From positions 1 to 28,319 of the IMG/VR virus record IMGVR_UViG_3300046703_000336: a stretch of 28,319 bases of DNA; one strand, 5' to 3'. Positions 19,465 through 27,146 of this stretch are shown here, piece after piece. How positions within the stretch are numbered: the stretch's first letter is position 1; every line of letters starts with the position of its first letter. Position numbers and translations under genes: made by a program. The stretch comes from a virus. Below the pieces are notes generated by a model. The model was not told the origin of the DNA. It saw nothing but the letters and a program-made list of their open reading frames with translations, and did no database searches.

Positions 19465-22233
19465 ATGGGCGGCGGCAAATCAGGCTCGGCGCAAAAGACC
19501 TACAACTACTTTGGCACGTTGGCCGGCGGGGTGTGCATTGGCCCAAACGAAGACCTGGTGGCCATCATCCTCAATTCGCAGGAGGTCTGGCCCAAGGGCA
19601 CGCCCTGGGCTGTCGGCCTCTCGTGTGTGCCGGGGACACTCTACGTGTTCGACGCGCAGACGTGGACGTGCACGACCGGCCACACCGCCAGCAACGCCAA
19701 CGCGCCCGGCTCCGGACTCGAAGGTTGGACGGAATATGTCTTCACGCGCGGCGGGAATGTTTACGACGATTTCTCCCTCACCGCCAGCGACGGCACCATC
19801 TACGGCGTCATGCGCTTTTATTGGGGCACGACGGCGCAGACCGTGGACGACTTATTGGGGTCCACTGGCAATGACGGCGGTGTGAAGGGCAACCTCGGCT
19901 TCGGCGATCAGCATCCAGATTACGAAGGAGTCGCCTACGTCGTTGTCCGCGATTTTTTGCTCGGGCAGGAGGTCCAGTCCGGCCCGAACATCGAGATCGT
20001 CGTGCGCCGCAAACCGAACCAATCCGTCGTCACCGGCGCGGCTGCCGGCATTACCGAAGGCCAGGCGAACCTCGCGGCCGTCGCGGCGGAACTTTTAAAG
20101 GATGCAAACTGTCTCGGCCTGCCCTCAGGCATGGTTGATAGCACGAGCTTCCAGGCCGTCGCCGACTGGTTGCAAACCTACCAGGCCAAATATGGAGCCA
20201 GCGTCCTCATTGATGCGTCGGAGTCAATCACCAGCCTGTTCGACAAAATCTGCCAGATGATTGACGGTTACATCCGCTTCAATCCCGCCACGCAAAAGGT
20301 CGAACTCGGCGTCTATCAGCACGGCATCGTGCCGGCTTCTTACACAACGCTGACCGCCGATTCTTTCACAAAATTCCCCAAGCTCACCGTCAAGTCCTGG
20401 CAGGACACCATCAGCCGCGCCACCGTCCGCTACAATTCGCGCCAGCTCAATTATCAACAGACGAGCGTGCAGGTGGACGATCCCCGCGCCTTCGCCGTGC
20501 TCGGTACCGTGCGCGAGCAAAGCCTGGATCGCCCATGGATCGCCCGCGACGCCCAGGCACAGACGCATGGCCGCGAGACCTTGCGCGTGGTCGGCCACGC
20601 TCAGATGACCGGCGAACTGGAGGTCCGCCGCGAAATCGGCCGCGCCATCCGCGCCGGCGATTACGTGCTCGTGGACGTGGACCTGGAGCCGAATACGAAT
20701 TCCATCTACCAGTATTTCCGCATCACCTCGCGCAAAATCCCGCCGACCGGCCCGATCACCTTGAGCGTCTTTGCCGATAACACCCTTGCGCTCGTGCCGT
20801 GGACCGGTCCCGGATCGCCGGTCATGACCGCTGCCGCGCCGATGCCCCCCATCACCAGCTTTCGTTTCCTCGAAGCGCCGCCGGTATTGAGCGGGCTGCT
20901 TGGCTCGGTCCTTTGCCTTGCCCAACGCCCAAACGATCTGCTCGTCGGTGCGACGTTGTATTTCGACACCAATCCCGCCGGCACATTTTCTTCGCTCGGC
21001 AGTTTTTCTGGTTTCGCCGCCAAAGCCACACTGCACACGGCCTTGACCACCGGCGCCGCGACTCTTGACGTGGACGTGGACACCACGCAGGTGGACGCGG
21101 ATTATTTTACGCTTCAATATTCCGCCAATGACGCCGCGAACGACACCTTTCTCGCTTTCGTCGTCTCGAAGGTAGCCAGCGGCGGCGATGCCGGCCAGGT
21201 CGCCGAATCCAGCGGCTACCAAATCATGGAGATTTGCAGCGTGAGCGCGCAATCGCTCACCAGCGCCGGCCGTTACAGTCTCAGCGTATTGCGTGGCCGC
21301 ATGGGCACGTCGAAAACCGCGTTCAGCACGGCTAACACCGAGGTCTGGGTGATCCCCGCCGCGTTGTTGGACTTTTTTTATCATCAACTTTTTGCCACGA
21401 TCATTGCAAATAGGGCGCAGGGACTCACGCCGGCCTATGCGCAATTCCGCCTTTGCCCATTCACGTTCGTCAACAGCCTGGCTTTGTCGGATGCCGCCAC
21501 TTTTCAATTCCGCTTCCCGCTGGTTTCATCAGGGCTGCCCACCTTGTCGCTCACGTCTCCGGCGTCATACACGCTCGCGTATTCCAGCCCGAGTTATCCG
21601 TTGAAAATAACCGTCGCTGGCACCTGGACGGATCAGGCCGGCAACCTCGTCGAGATACAGGTGCTCTTGCGCCTTTCCACAGAAAGCTCGGACCGGCCAG
21701 TTTACAACGATTCGTTCCCGCCCATCGGCAGCAAGGCTTTTTCGACGAGCGTTCAAATTGAAAAGGCCGGAAGCTGGCTGATCAAGATCATCGCCCGCGA
21801 CGCCTCGAACATCTCCACCGAGCGCGACATCACCGTCACCGTCACCGGCGCTGGCGGGAAATGCGCGCCCGCGCAAATATACGATGTGAACGGTGACGAG
21901 GTCGTGCCGGGTGTCGTTCGCGTCATTCCGTATGGCCCCTTGACCCTCAAATGCCAGACGCCCGGAGCCGTCATCCAATTCAACACGGGCGGTCCGGTTT
22001 TGAAGGGCGGCGTCATTACTGCCAACTTCGGAAATCTCATTTACTCCGAAGGTGTTACGATGCCGATTTACATGCCAGCCACAGAGGGAACATTTGCCTA
22101 CGGGACAGCGCCCCTGGTTTACGCCGGAGCCTTTATGTCCAGTTTTGCCCTCATCCTCTATGTGAGCGCCCCGGGATTGACATCCGCCACTGCGGTTTCG
22201 TTGACCATGCAATTGGCTTTAAAGTTGAGTTAA
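19465..22233 (+). CDS. Tail-tip hub / host specificity protein (PF13550-like)
   Basis: 922 residues. The Gly/Ser-rich start (MGGGKSGSAQKTYNYFGTLA) and the following beta-rich third (WPKGTPWAVG) are typical of tail-tip hubs. A helical and beta segment around residues 240 to 450 (SITSLFDKICQMIDGYIRFN, TVKSWQDTISRATVRYNSRQ, the REIGRAIRAGDYVLVDVDLE stretch) fits the phage-tail_3 family that also covers the GTA hub. The last 300 residues form fibronectin-like strands (SYTLAYSSPSYPLKITVAGT), likely outer receptor-facing domains. It should close the tube and start contact with the host. Position after NlpC/P60 supports this. Confidence 0.82.
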   Translation: MGGGKSGSAQKTYNYFGTLAGGVCIGPNEDLVAIILNSQEVWPKGTPWAVGLSCVPGTLYVFDAQTWTCTTGHTASNANAPGSGLEGWTEYVFTRGGNVYDDFSLTASDGTIYGVMRFYWGTTAQTVDDLLGSTGNDGGVKGNLGFGDQHPDYEGVAYVVVRDFLLGQEVQSGPNIEIVVRRKPNQSVVTGAAAGITEGQANLAAVAAELLKDANCLGLPSGMVDSTSFQAVADWLQTYQAKYGASVLIDASESITSLFDKICQMIDGYIRFNPATQKVELGVYQHGIVPASYTTLTADSFTKFPKLTVKSWQDTISRATVRYNSRQLNYQQTSVQVDDPRAFAVLGTVREQSLDRPWIARDAQAQTHGRETLRVVGHAQMTGELEVRREIGRAIRAGDYVLVDVDLEPNTNSIYQYFRITSRKIPPTGPITLSVFADNTLALVPWTGPGSPVMTAAAPMPPITSFRFLEAPPVLSGLLGSVLCLAQRPNDLLVGATLYFDTNPAGTFSSLGSFSGFAAKATLHTALTTGAATLDVDVDTTQVDADYFTLQYSANDAANDTFLAFVVSKVASGGDAGQVAESSGYQIMEICSVSAQSLTSAGRYSLSVLRGRMGTSKTAFSTANTEVWVIPAALLDFFYHQLFATIIANRAQGLTPAYAQFRLCPFTFVNSLALSDAATFQFRFPLVSSGLPTLSLTSPASYTLAYSSPSYPLKITVAGTWTDQAGNLVEIQVLLRLSTESSDRPVYNDSFPPIGSKAFSTSVQIEKAGSWLIKIIARDASNISTERDITVTVTGAGGKCAPAQIYDVNGDEVVPGVVRVIPYGPLTLKCQTPGAVIQFNTGGPVLKGGVITANFGNLIYSEGVTMPIYMPATEGTFAYGTAPLVYAGAFMSSFALILYVSAPGLTSATAVSLTMQLALKLS

Positions 22234-22236
22234 TTT

Positions 22237-24675
22237 ATGAAAAAAATCACAACCGCTTGCCTGCTGTTTTTTCTTGCCGCCACCGGCCTTGCCGGCAACC
22301 TCTTCACTGGCACCCTGACCAACTTTTGGTCTATGGGCGGAAGCTGGGTCAGTTTTCAGGCCGCCGGCTACAACACGGCTACCAACATCCAGGTTGTGGT
22401 GTTGATCGACACCAATACTATCTTCGCATCAGGTGCGCATTCGGGACAAGGTCTCCGCTGGAGTTTGATGGGAGGCATGGAGTTCGACGGCACGAATCTC
22501 ATCATGCAGACGACGTTTGAGAGCGCCCCGAACTCTGACCTTGATGTCGGCTATATTACCATCACCAACTTCGCGCCGGGGACGAACCTTTTTTCATTGT
22601 CAGTCACCACTGCTGTGACTTCGTCAAGTTACTTTGTCGTCTCAAACGCCGGCAGCGCCGGGTTCAATGGCACGTATCCCGGTCTGGCTGGACTCACGGC
22701 GGAGAACAGCGGGACGAATTGGTGGATCAATGGCACGAATTATCTCGTTTACCAATGGTATCAACCGAGCACCAACACGGGTTCGCTTCATGCCGACACT
22801 ACAAACGGTGTCGGCTGGCCCACCTCTTACATTTTTTTTGGGCCAACCAATCCGGCAAACGGCCAGGCATTTACGGCATCCATTTATTACGGCGACGGGG
22901 TGCCAGGCGATAGTCCTGCGCCTAGTGTCTGGTATTTTCAAACCGACACCACCAACAGTGATGCCGGCTTCGTCCTGACCGGCGGCGGCATTGCCTCATC
23001 GGTGGCTATCCCGCCCGCAGCCACGCCGGCGTCCCTCTCATTCGTCACGTCCACCGCCGTCGCACCGCCCGCGCTCATCATCCTGAGCAACGGCGTCGTC
23101 GGCTGGGTCAACTCACGGGCCTACGTCTCGTCGCTCCAAACCAACGTCGTGCTGTCCTCCTCGCGCATCACCATTTACACGACCAACACCTTCGTCTTTT
23201 CCGGCTCGAATTACGTTGGCCGCTTCGCCCAGCTTTACGATTGGACCGTGACCACGCCGTCCCATGTCCCCGTTGGCTTCGACGGCCCCTGCCCGGCCAC
23301 CAACCAATACGAGGGAGTCTGGTGTAGCTATACCGGCACGAACGGCTGGTTCCTGGCCACGAACGGCTTTGTGACGTCCACCAACGTCTCGGTCTCCATC
23401 GTCGGTGCGGCTGGAGGTTACGGCAGCGTAACGCTGTTCGGCCTCGATCACCCGGAACTGTACGGCCGTACAAATTCTTTTGACGGGCAGAACTGGCTCG
23501 TCAACGGCTCACCCATCGCCAGCCAGGCGGACATCGCCGCCACCGTCCACGTCCTGTCCCCGCCCGTGCAACTCGCCGGCAACTGGCTCTTTGATTCTTC
23601 GGCCCCCACAACCACAAATGAGACCGTCTCGTTCACCGCGTACAACACGCCGATCTTCCAACTGCTGGCCATCTCCTCAGGCGTTCACCTCGACAACTTT
23701 TACCTCACGACTACGAATACCTTCTTCGCAGGAATTGATGTTGCGCAGACCAACCTGCTAAGCGGCTGGATCTTGGAGCAATGCACCAATCTCGCCCCGC
23801 CGGTTGTTTGGAACACGTTCACGAATTTCACCACGACCACGAACGCCGGCGAGTTGACCCTAATCGTGCCTCACGACGCGAATATCCCCGCCGCATTCTT
23901 CCGCATCCGCGGCGCAGCGGACATCAGCGCGACGTTCAACGCGCCGTTGGTGGTAAACGGTTCGCTCACGGCCAGTAACTATGTCGGGGGTGCGGCTGGT
24001 CTGACCAACGCGAATCCATTGACACTCTTTTCGGCTGGGGCGGCAACCGTGCTCGGGTCAAACGTGATGGTCAACCTCAGCAACGCCTCGCCCGCCACAC
24101 TGGCCCTGTTTTGCATCACCAACGCGAATGGATCTTTGACGTACGCGATCTCCAACTCCGCGCCTGTCGGCGGCGGCGGCACATTTGGCGGTGGAGCCGT
24201 TTCGAACCTGACGATCGGTCAATGGGCGTTCGTCACCAACACAACCGACAACAGCCTCGTGCAAACCAACCTGACCTATGGCGTCGTCGGAACCATCAGC
24301 CTGACGAACGGCATCGTCATCATGGGAGGCCGCGCTTTTGTTCCCGGTGTTCCAACGCTTGGCCCGACCAACGGAACACTGATCGCTTGGGCAAATTTAG
24401 ACGCTAACGCCCAAAACAATTCGATGTCGTTGACTTGGTCAAATACGTCGGGGACGCAGGTGACTTTCAGTAATTATTTTGTCATCAATTTTTCGCAGTC
24501 ATTCCCAGCGGGATTTCTGCCGCATTTCTCTGTAAGTTGGGGGGCGGCGTCAACCATTATAAGCCCGTTTCCTCCGCTCTCAGTGTCAAATACGCTGAGT
24601 ACTATTTACCTCAAATCCGTTGGCGGTGCGATGACAGCCAGCAAGGTTTTTCAGTTAAATCTTATCGGTTTTTGA
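22237..24675 (+). CDS. Large exported fibre- or adhesin-like protein
   Basis: 812 residues. Signal peptide MKKITTACLLFFLAATGLAG, then a long Thr/Asn/Ser-rich beta protein. Residues 135 to 147 (VSNAGSAGFNGTY) match the exported protein at 13208. About residues 510 to 558 (WILEQCTNLAPPVVW to AAFFRIRG) look like the C-terminal-type domain with a FFRLR ending that is common on secreted proteins of Verrucomicrobiota. Then ASNYVGGAAGLTNANPL resembles the GDGSGLTNL motif of tail fibres. The last 120 residues form a compact beta domain. Three bases separate it from the hub gene, so it is cotranscribed with it. A receptor-binding fibre built from host surface modules is the likeliest reading. Confidence 0.75.
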   Translation: MKKITTACLLFFLAATGLAGNLFTGTLTNFWSMGGSWVSFQAAGYNTATNIQVVVLIDTNTIFASGAHSGQGLRWSLMGGMEFDGTNLIMQTTFESAPNSDLDVGYITITNFAPGTNLFSLSVTTAVTSSSYFVVSNAGSAGFNGTYPGLAGLTAENSGTNWWINGTNYLVYQWYQPSTNTGSLHADTTNGVGWPTSYIFFGPTNPANGQAFTASIYYGDGVPGDSPAPSVWYFQTDTTNSDAGFVLTGGGIASSVAIPPAATPASLSFVTSTAVAPPALIILSNGVVGWVNSRAYVSSLQTNVVLSSSRITIYTTNTFVFSGSNYVGRFAQLYDWTVTTPSHVPVGFDGPCPATNQYEGVWCSYTGTNGWFLATNGFVTSTNVSVSIVGAAGGYGSVTLFGLDHPELYGRTNSFDGQNWLVNGSPIASQADIAATVHVLSPPVQLAGNWLFDSSAPTTTNETVSFTAYNTPIFQLLAISSGVHLDNFYLTTTNTFFAGIDVAQTNLLSGWILEQCTNLAPPVVWNTFTNFTTTTNAGELTLIVPHDANIPAAFFRIRGAADISATFNAPLVVNGSLTASNYVGGAAGLTNANPLTLFSAGAATVLGSNVMVNLSNASPATLALFCITNANGSLTYAISNSAPVGGGGTFGGGAVSNLTIGQWAFVTNTTDNSLVQTNLTYGVVGTISLTNGIVIMGGRAFVPGVPTLGPTNGTLIAWANLDANAQNNSMSLTWSNTSGTQVTFSNYFVINFSQSFPAGFLPHFSVSWGAASTIISPFPPLSVSNTLSTIYLKSVGGAMTASKVFQLNLIGF

Positions 24676-24994
24676 CCACGTTTGACGGAGGAAGCGGGCG
24701 GCTTTGGGCACGTGGTGAGCAGCGTGGCTGCTGGAGGACGGCAGCAATGCCGCTGCAACCCTTTTGCCGTCTCGCCGCCGTTACGCCATGCAACCCTTTT
24801 CAGTCAACAATCCAACCCTTTTCACCAGTTGGCCGGTCTTACCGCCGTCCCCTTAAAAATCCGCACGACTGGATTTGCCGGACGACCTTCCGTAAAACCA
24901 AAAGCGCGCAATCGCTGTTCCTTCTCCCCGGGGGAGAAGGTCAGGATGAGGGCGGGCAAAACATCATTTCAATTTTGCTTTTCACGCACCCGCA
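24676..24994. other. Gene-free junction between phage module and chromosomal genes
   Basis: No convincing gene. It holds three copies of CAACCCTTTT (24756-24765, 24791-24800, 24813-24822) and a palindrome at 24920-24940. A plus-strand frame at 24682-25002 exists but has shadow-like composition and runs through the repeats. No clear terminator or attachment core was seen. Confidence 0.6.
24920..24940. repeat. Palindrome of the CTTCTCCCC type
   Basis: CCTTCTCCCC, one base, GGGGAGAAGG: 10-bp arms, followed by TCAGGATGAGGGCGGG. Similar in design to the palindrome at 8133-8157 (CCTCTCCCCG) and probably the same dispersed family. Confidence 0.75.
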
Positions 24995-25017
24995 CAAGCT
25001 AAAGCTTGAACTCCAAC
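24995..25017. repeat. Left inverted repeat flanking the toxin-antitoxin pair
   Basis: These 23 bases are the exact reverse complement of 25745-25767. They contain the stop codon and last codons of the toxin gene. GAACTCCAAC recurs once more 13 bases on (25021-25030). Confidence 0.85.
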
Positions 25018-25373
25018 TTTGAACTCCAACCTGGCTGCCGGCGGTGAAGGGGCAGCCGCAACACTTCCACCATTTTCCGGGCTATCAGGTGCCGGCGTTC
25101 CTCGGTGACCTGGCCCTTCTGGTCGTCGAAGCGCGCTTTGGGCAGCAAATGAATTTTGTCGCAGCGGACCATGGTTTTCCAATCCAGCCCGTCGGCTTCG
25201 TCCAATACTTCTTCGGTGGATTTCGCGCTTCGGTTCACTTTGGCCGAGGTGCAAAGCAGGGCATTGATTTCTTCAATATCCGGATTCTGGCAGGTTTCAT
25301 CATTGGAAATGATGACGGCGGGATGCCGCTTTTCCTTGCTGAACGGAAACATGAAGATGTCCCATTGTCTCAC
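24999..25373 (-). CDS. PemK/MazF-type toxin (mRNA endoribonuclease)
   Basis: 124 residues from GTG 25373, with AAAGGGA about five bases upstream. The family pattern is visible: RQWDIFMFPFSKEKRHPAVI at the start, IISNDETCQNPDIEEINALL, a CTSAKVN segment, and KTMVRCDKIHLLPKA with conserved strands. Such toxins cut RNA and are held inactive by the antitoxin. The antitoxin gene lies 12 bases upstream on the same strand. The last ten residues (WSSKLEFKL) and the stop come from the flanking inverted repeat, so the native C terminus was probably replaced. The key residues of the fold appear intact. Confidence 0.85.
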   Translation of the reverse strand: MRQWDIFMFPFSKEKRHPAVIISNDETCQNPDIEEINALLCTSAKVNRSAKSTEEVLDEADGLDWKTMVRCDKIHLLPKARFDDQKGQVTEERRHLIARKMVEVLRLPLHRRQPGWSSKLEFKL

Positions 25374-25385
25374 GGCGTTCCCTTT

Positions 25386-25685
25386 TTATTCAAGGTCTTT
25401 GGGGGCGCGAATCACCGAGGCTTTGGCCAGACGATTGTCCTCTTGAATTTCAGCCTGGCTGCAGGCGTTGGCGAAATAGTTCGGCGGACGGATAGGGACA
25501 GGCTCGATTTCAGGAACTTCCTGCAAAATGAACCGCTGCCGTCCCTTGACGATATAAACCGTTTCACCCCGGCCGGCTTTTTCCATCAAGCGCCCCAAAT
25601 ACGTTTTGGCATTGCTCAACGTGAACATTTGCGATTGCAAATTGATCTTCAGTTTTCGGAAACGGGGACGGCTGGCAATTTTCAT
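25386..25685 (-). CDS. Phd/YefM-type antitoxin
   Basis: 99 residues if it starts at 25685. The core is FTLSNAKTYLGRLMEKAGRG followed by ETVYIVKGRQRFILQEVPEI, a Phd/YefM-like DNA-binding domain; the C-terminal part (YFANACSQAEIQEDNRLAKA) should wrap the toxin. It neutralises the toxin and, with it, represses the operon. The start at 25685 is favoured because a strong promoter with a palindromic operator ends right before it; 25628 (MFTLSN) is an alternative that would leave a 57-base leader. A Phd-type antitoxin with a MazF-type toxin is a mixed pairing, known but less common. Confidence 0.78.
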   Translation of the reverse strand: MKIASRPRFRKLKINLQSQMFTLSNAKTYLGRLMEKAGRGETVYIVKGRQRFILQEVPEIEPVPIRPPNYFANACSQAEIQEDNRLAKASVIRAPKDLE

Positions 25686-25691
25686 AGGCTG

Positions 25692-25720
25692 AATATAGCC
25701 TGTATTCAGGCTGGTGTCGA
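25692..25720 (-). promoter_or_regulatory. Promoter of the toxin-antitoxin operon
   Basis: On the minus strand TCGACA (25720-25715), a 17-base spacer and TATATT (25697-25692) match sigma-70-type boxes in five of six positions each. Transcription would start near 25685, at the ATG itself, which would make a leaderless message. Confidence 0.6.
25697..25712. promoter_or_regulatory. Operator-like palindrome in the toxin-antitoxin promoter
   Basis: AGCCTG, four bases, CAGGCT, lying inside the promoter spacer. A third half-site, AGGCT (25686-25690), forms a further inverted pair with AGCCT (25697-25701). This fits autorepression by the antitoxin-toxin complex. Confidence 0.6.
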
Positions 25721-25744
25721 GCATTATCCAAATTGACCCGGCGC

Positions 25745-25799
25745 GTTGGAGTTCAAGCTTTAGCTTGTTCCGCTGGCACGCTAAAGCGTGAACTCCAAC
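25745..25799. repeat. Palindromic REP-like element right of the toxin-antitoxin pair
   Basis: Two 23-base arms (25745-25767 and 25777-25799) pair at 21 positions around a 9-base loop. The left arm is an exact inverted copy of 24995-25017. The right arm and what follows, down to CTGGCTG at 25812-25818, also resemble 24995-25037 in direct orientation. Confidence 0.85.
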
Positions 25800-25806
25800 T
25801 TGAATT

Positions 25807-26910
25807 TCACACTGGCTGTTGCTGCGTCAGGCAGTGCAACGAACCGAAGCCGAGCACGAGGTCCACGGCATGAATGCCCACCACGGGCCGGTCTTTGAAC
25901 AACTCGCCGAGTGTCCCGAGCGCCACGCGGTCGTTCGGGTCGTTGAACGTCGGGACGATGACGCAGGCGTTGCAGATATAGAAATTCGCGTAACTTGCGG
26001 GCAGGCGACAGCCGTCATAGAAAATCGGCGCCGGCATCGGCAACGGCACCACTTCGGGTTTTGAACCGTCTTCGAGCCGGAAATCCTGCACGCGCTCCCA
26101 GTTCTCGGCAAGCGGCTTGTAATTGATGTCGCGCTGGTTCGTTTCCCGAATGAGCACCAATGTCTTCGGATTCACAAAGCGGCAGATGTCGTCAATGTGC
26201 CCGTGCGTGTCATCGCCGACCGGACCGTTGAGCAGCCACAGGACGTTTTTGACGCCGAGATATTTCCTGAACGTCTCGTCGTATTGCGCCTTCGTCATGC
26301 CGGGATTCCGCACCTGGACTTTCGGATGGAGGTAGCATTCCTCGGTGGTCAGCAGCGTGCCGCGACCGTTCACCTCAATGCCACCGCCTTCGATGATGAA
26401 ATTCCTTCCGTTGAATTGCGCGTTGAAAAGCGATTTCTTCAAAAGTTTCGCGGCGGTTTCCGGGACCTTGGTGTCCTTTTGCCAGTCGTCGTATTTTGCC
26501 CACGCATTGAAATGGAAATGGACGATGGCGGTCTCAAAGTTCGGAGTTCGGAGTTCGGAGTTCGGAGTTTTACGGCGCACATGGATCGGTCCGCTGTCGC
26601 GCGTCCAGCCGCGATTGGTCGGATGCACGACAAACTCGACCCGCTTCAAATCGCAGCCCGCGCGTTTCAAATAGCTGGTGGCAAGTTTCTGTTCGGCCTG
26701 GTGCCGGACGAGAATCCGCACGAGTTCGCCCGCCGAAATTTTCCGCACTATTTCGCCATAAACCCAGCGGATGGTGTCCAATTTGTCCGGCCAGTCGGTT
26801 TCGTTGTGCGGCCAGCCCAGCCAGGTGGCTTCGTGCGTTTCCCACTCCGCCGGCATGGCATAGCCGAGTTCGGCGGGCATGGAGTTATTTGCGGTTTTTG
26901 GTTGCGGCAT
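25807..26910 (-). CDS. aguA: Agmatine deiminase (peptidyl-arginine deiminase family)
   Basis: 367 residues. Converts agmatine to N-carbamoylputrescine and ammonia on the route from arginine to putrescine, in the cytoplasm. Motifs: MPAEWETHEATWLGWPHN, NRGWTRDSGPIHV (RDSGP 104-108), NFIIEGGGIEVNGRGTLLTT, GDDTHGHIDDICRFV, and the catalytic Cys C360 in FGSLHCLTQQQP at the end. All catalytic motifs look intact. Residues about 115 to 125 (TPNSELRTPNF) are encoded by four AGTTCGG heptads and lie in a loop after RDSGP, so the insertion may be tolerated. The start at 26910 gives the usual family length; the frame extends to 27012 with a hydrophobic stretch that is judged non-native. Confidence 0.92.
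   Translation of the reverse strand: MPQPKTANNSMPAELGYAMPAEWETHEATWLGWPHNETDWPDKLDTIRWVYGEIVRKISAGELVRILVRHQAEQKLATSYLKRAGCDLKRVEFVVHPTNRGWTRDSGPIHVRRKTPNSELRTPNFETAIVHFHFNAWAKYDDWQKDTKVPETAAKLLKKSLFNAQFNGRNFIIEGGGIEVNGRGTLLTTEECYLHPKVQVRNPGMTKAQYDETFRKYLGVKNVLWLLNGPVGDDTHGHIDDICRFVNPKTLVLIRETNQRDINYKPLAENWERVQDFRLEDGSKPEVVPLPMPAPIFYDGCRLPASYANFYICNACVIVPTFNDPNDRVALGTLGELFKDRPVVGIHAVDLVLGFGSLHCLTQQQPV
26538..26565. repeat. Heptad repeat, AGTTCGG family (4 units), inside agmatine deiminase
   Basis: Four exact AGTTCGG units, translated on the minus strand as NSELRTPN. This shows that the heptads are not confined to the phage module. Confidence 0.9.
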
Positions 26911-27146
26911 AAAAGTCGCGCGGAGCATAACGGCTTCACAACCTCTGGGGAATCTCGAAACGAAATTCAACAACGGGAAAAACAACGCAACCAAGACCAC
27001 CAAACCCCTCAACTCTTACCCTCGGCTGCTTTGTTCATTCGTTCAACTAAAATATTTGCTAAATTTCAGAATTAATTGTTGAAAATTCATCTGCCTTGAG
27101 CAAGCTTAAAATAGGAACAGCGATTGCTTACAATTGTACCGCGCTT
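26911..27146. other. Divergent intergenic region
   Basis: 236 bases between the deiminase and the beta-helix gene, AT-rich around 27040-27090. It must hold the promoters of both genes, but no convincing pair of boxes was found by eye. Confidence 0.5.

Larger units (their letters stand above)
1..24675 (+). mobile_element. Prophage or GTA-like head-tail gene module (left end outside window)
   Basis: All genes from the left edge to 24675 run on the plus strand, mostly with 1 to 4 base overlaps, and follow the order of a tailed-phage structural operon: terminase, portal, protease, capsid, connectors, tail tube, tail chaperone, tape measure, baseplate/NlpC, tail tip, fibre. The terminase is Mu gp28-like, and the distal tail order (DUF2460/DUF2163-like, NlpC/P60, tail hub) resembles gene transfer agents and some siphoviruses. 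No integrase, repressor, replication gene or attachment site is visible, so an active prophage, a remnant and a domesticated particle cannot be told apart. The right boundary is put after the exported fibre-like gene, because the next genes are on the other strand and unrelated to phage. Confidence 0.85.

Noticed and set aside
20224-21507. 427-codon minus-strand open frame opposite the tail hub
   Set aside because: Biased Arg/Gly/His composition and no domain logic; the hub frame is convincing.
22237-24675. Autotransporter or PEP-CTERM surface protein
   Set aside because: No C-terminal sorting motif or beta-barrel pattern at the end of the protein; the FFRIR-type domain is internal.
24537-25022. 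Plus-strand frames across the phage-chromosome junction, including 24682-25002
   Set aside because: They run through palindromes and repeats and overlap the fibre gene end and the toxin end; composition is not protein-like.
26911-27012. Longer start of agmatine deiminase with a hydrophobic N terminus
   Set aside because: The enzyme is cytoplasmic and starts near the MPAEW motif in its family; the extra stretch looks like translated non-coding DNA.
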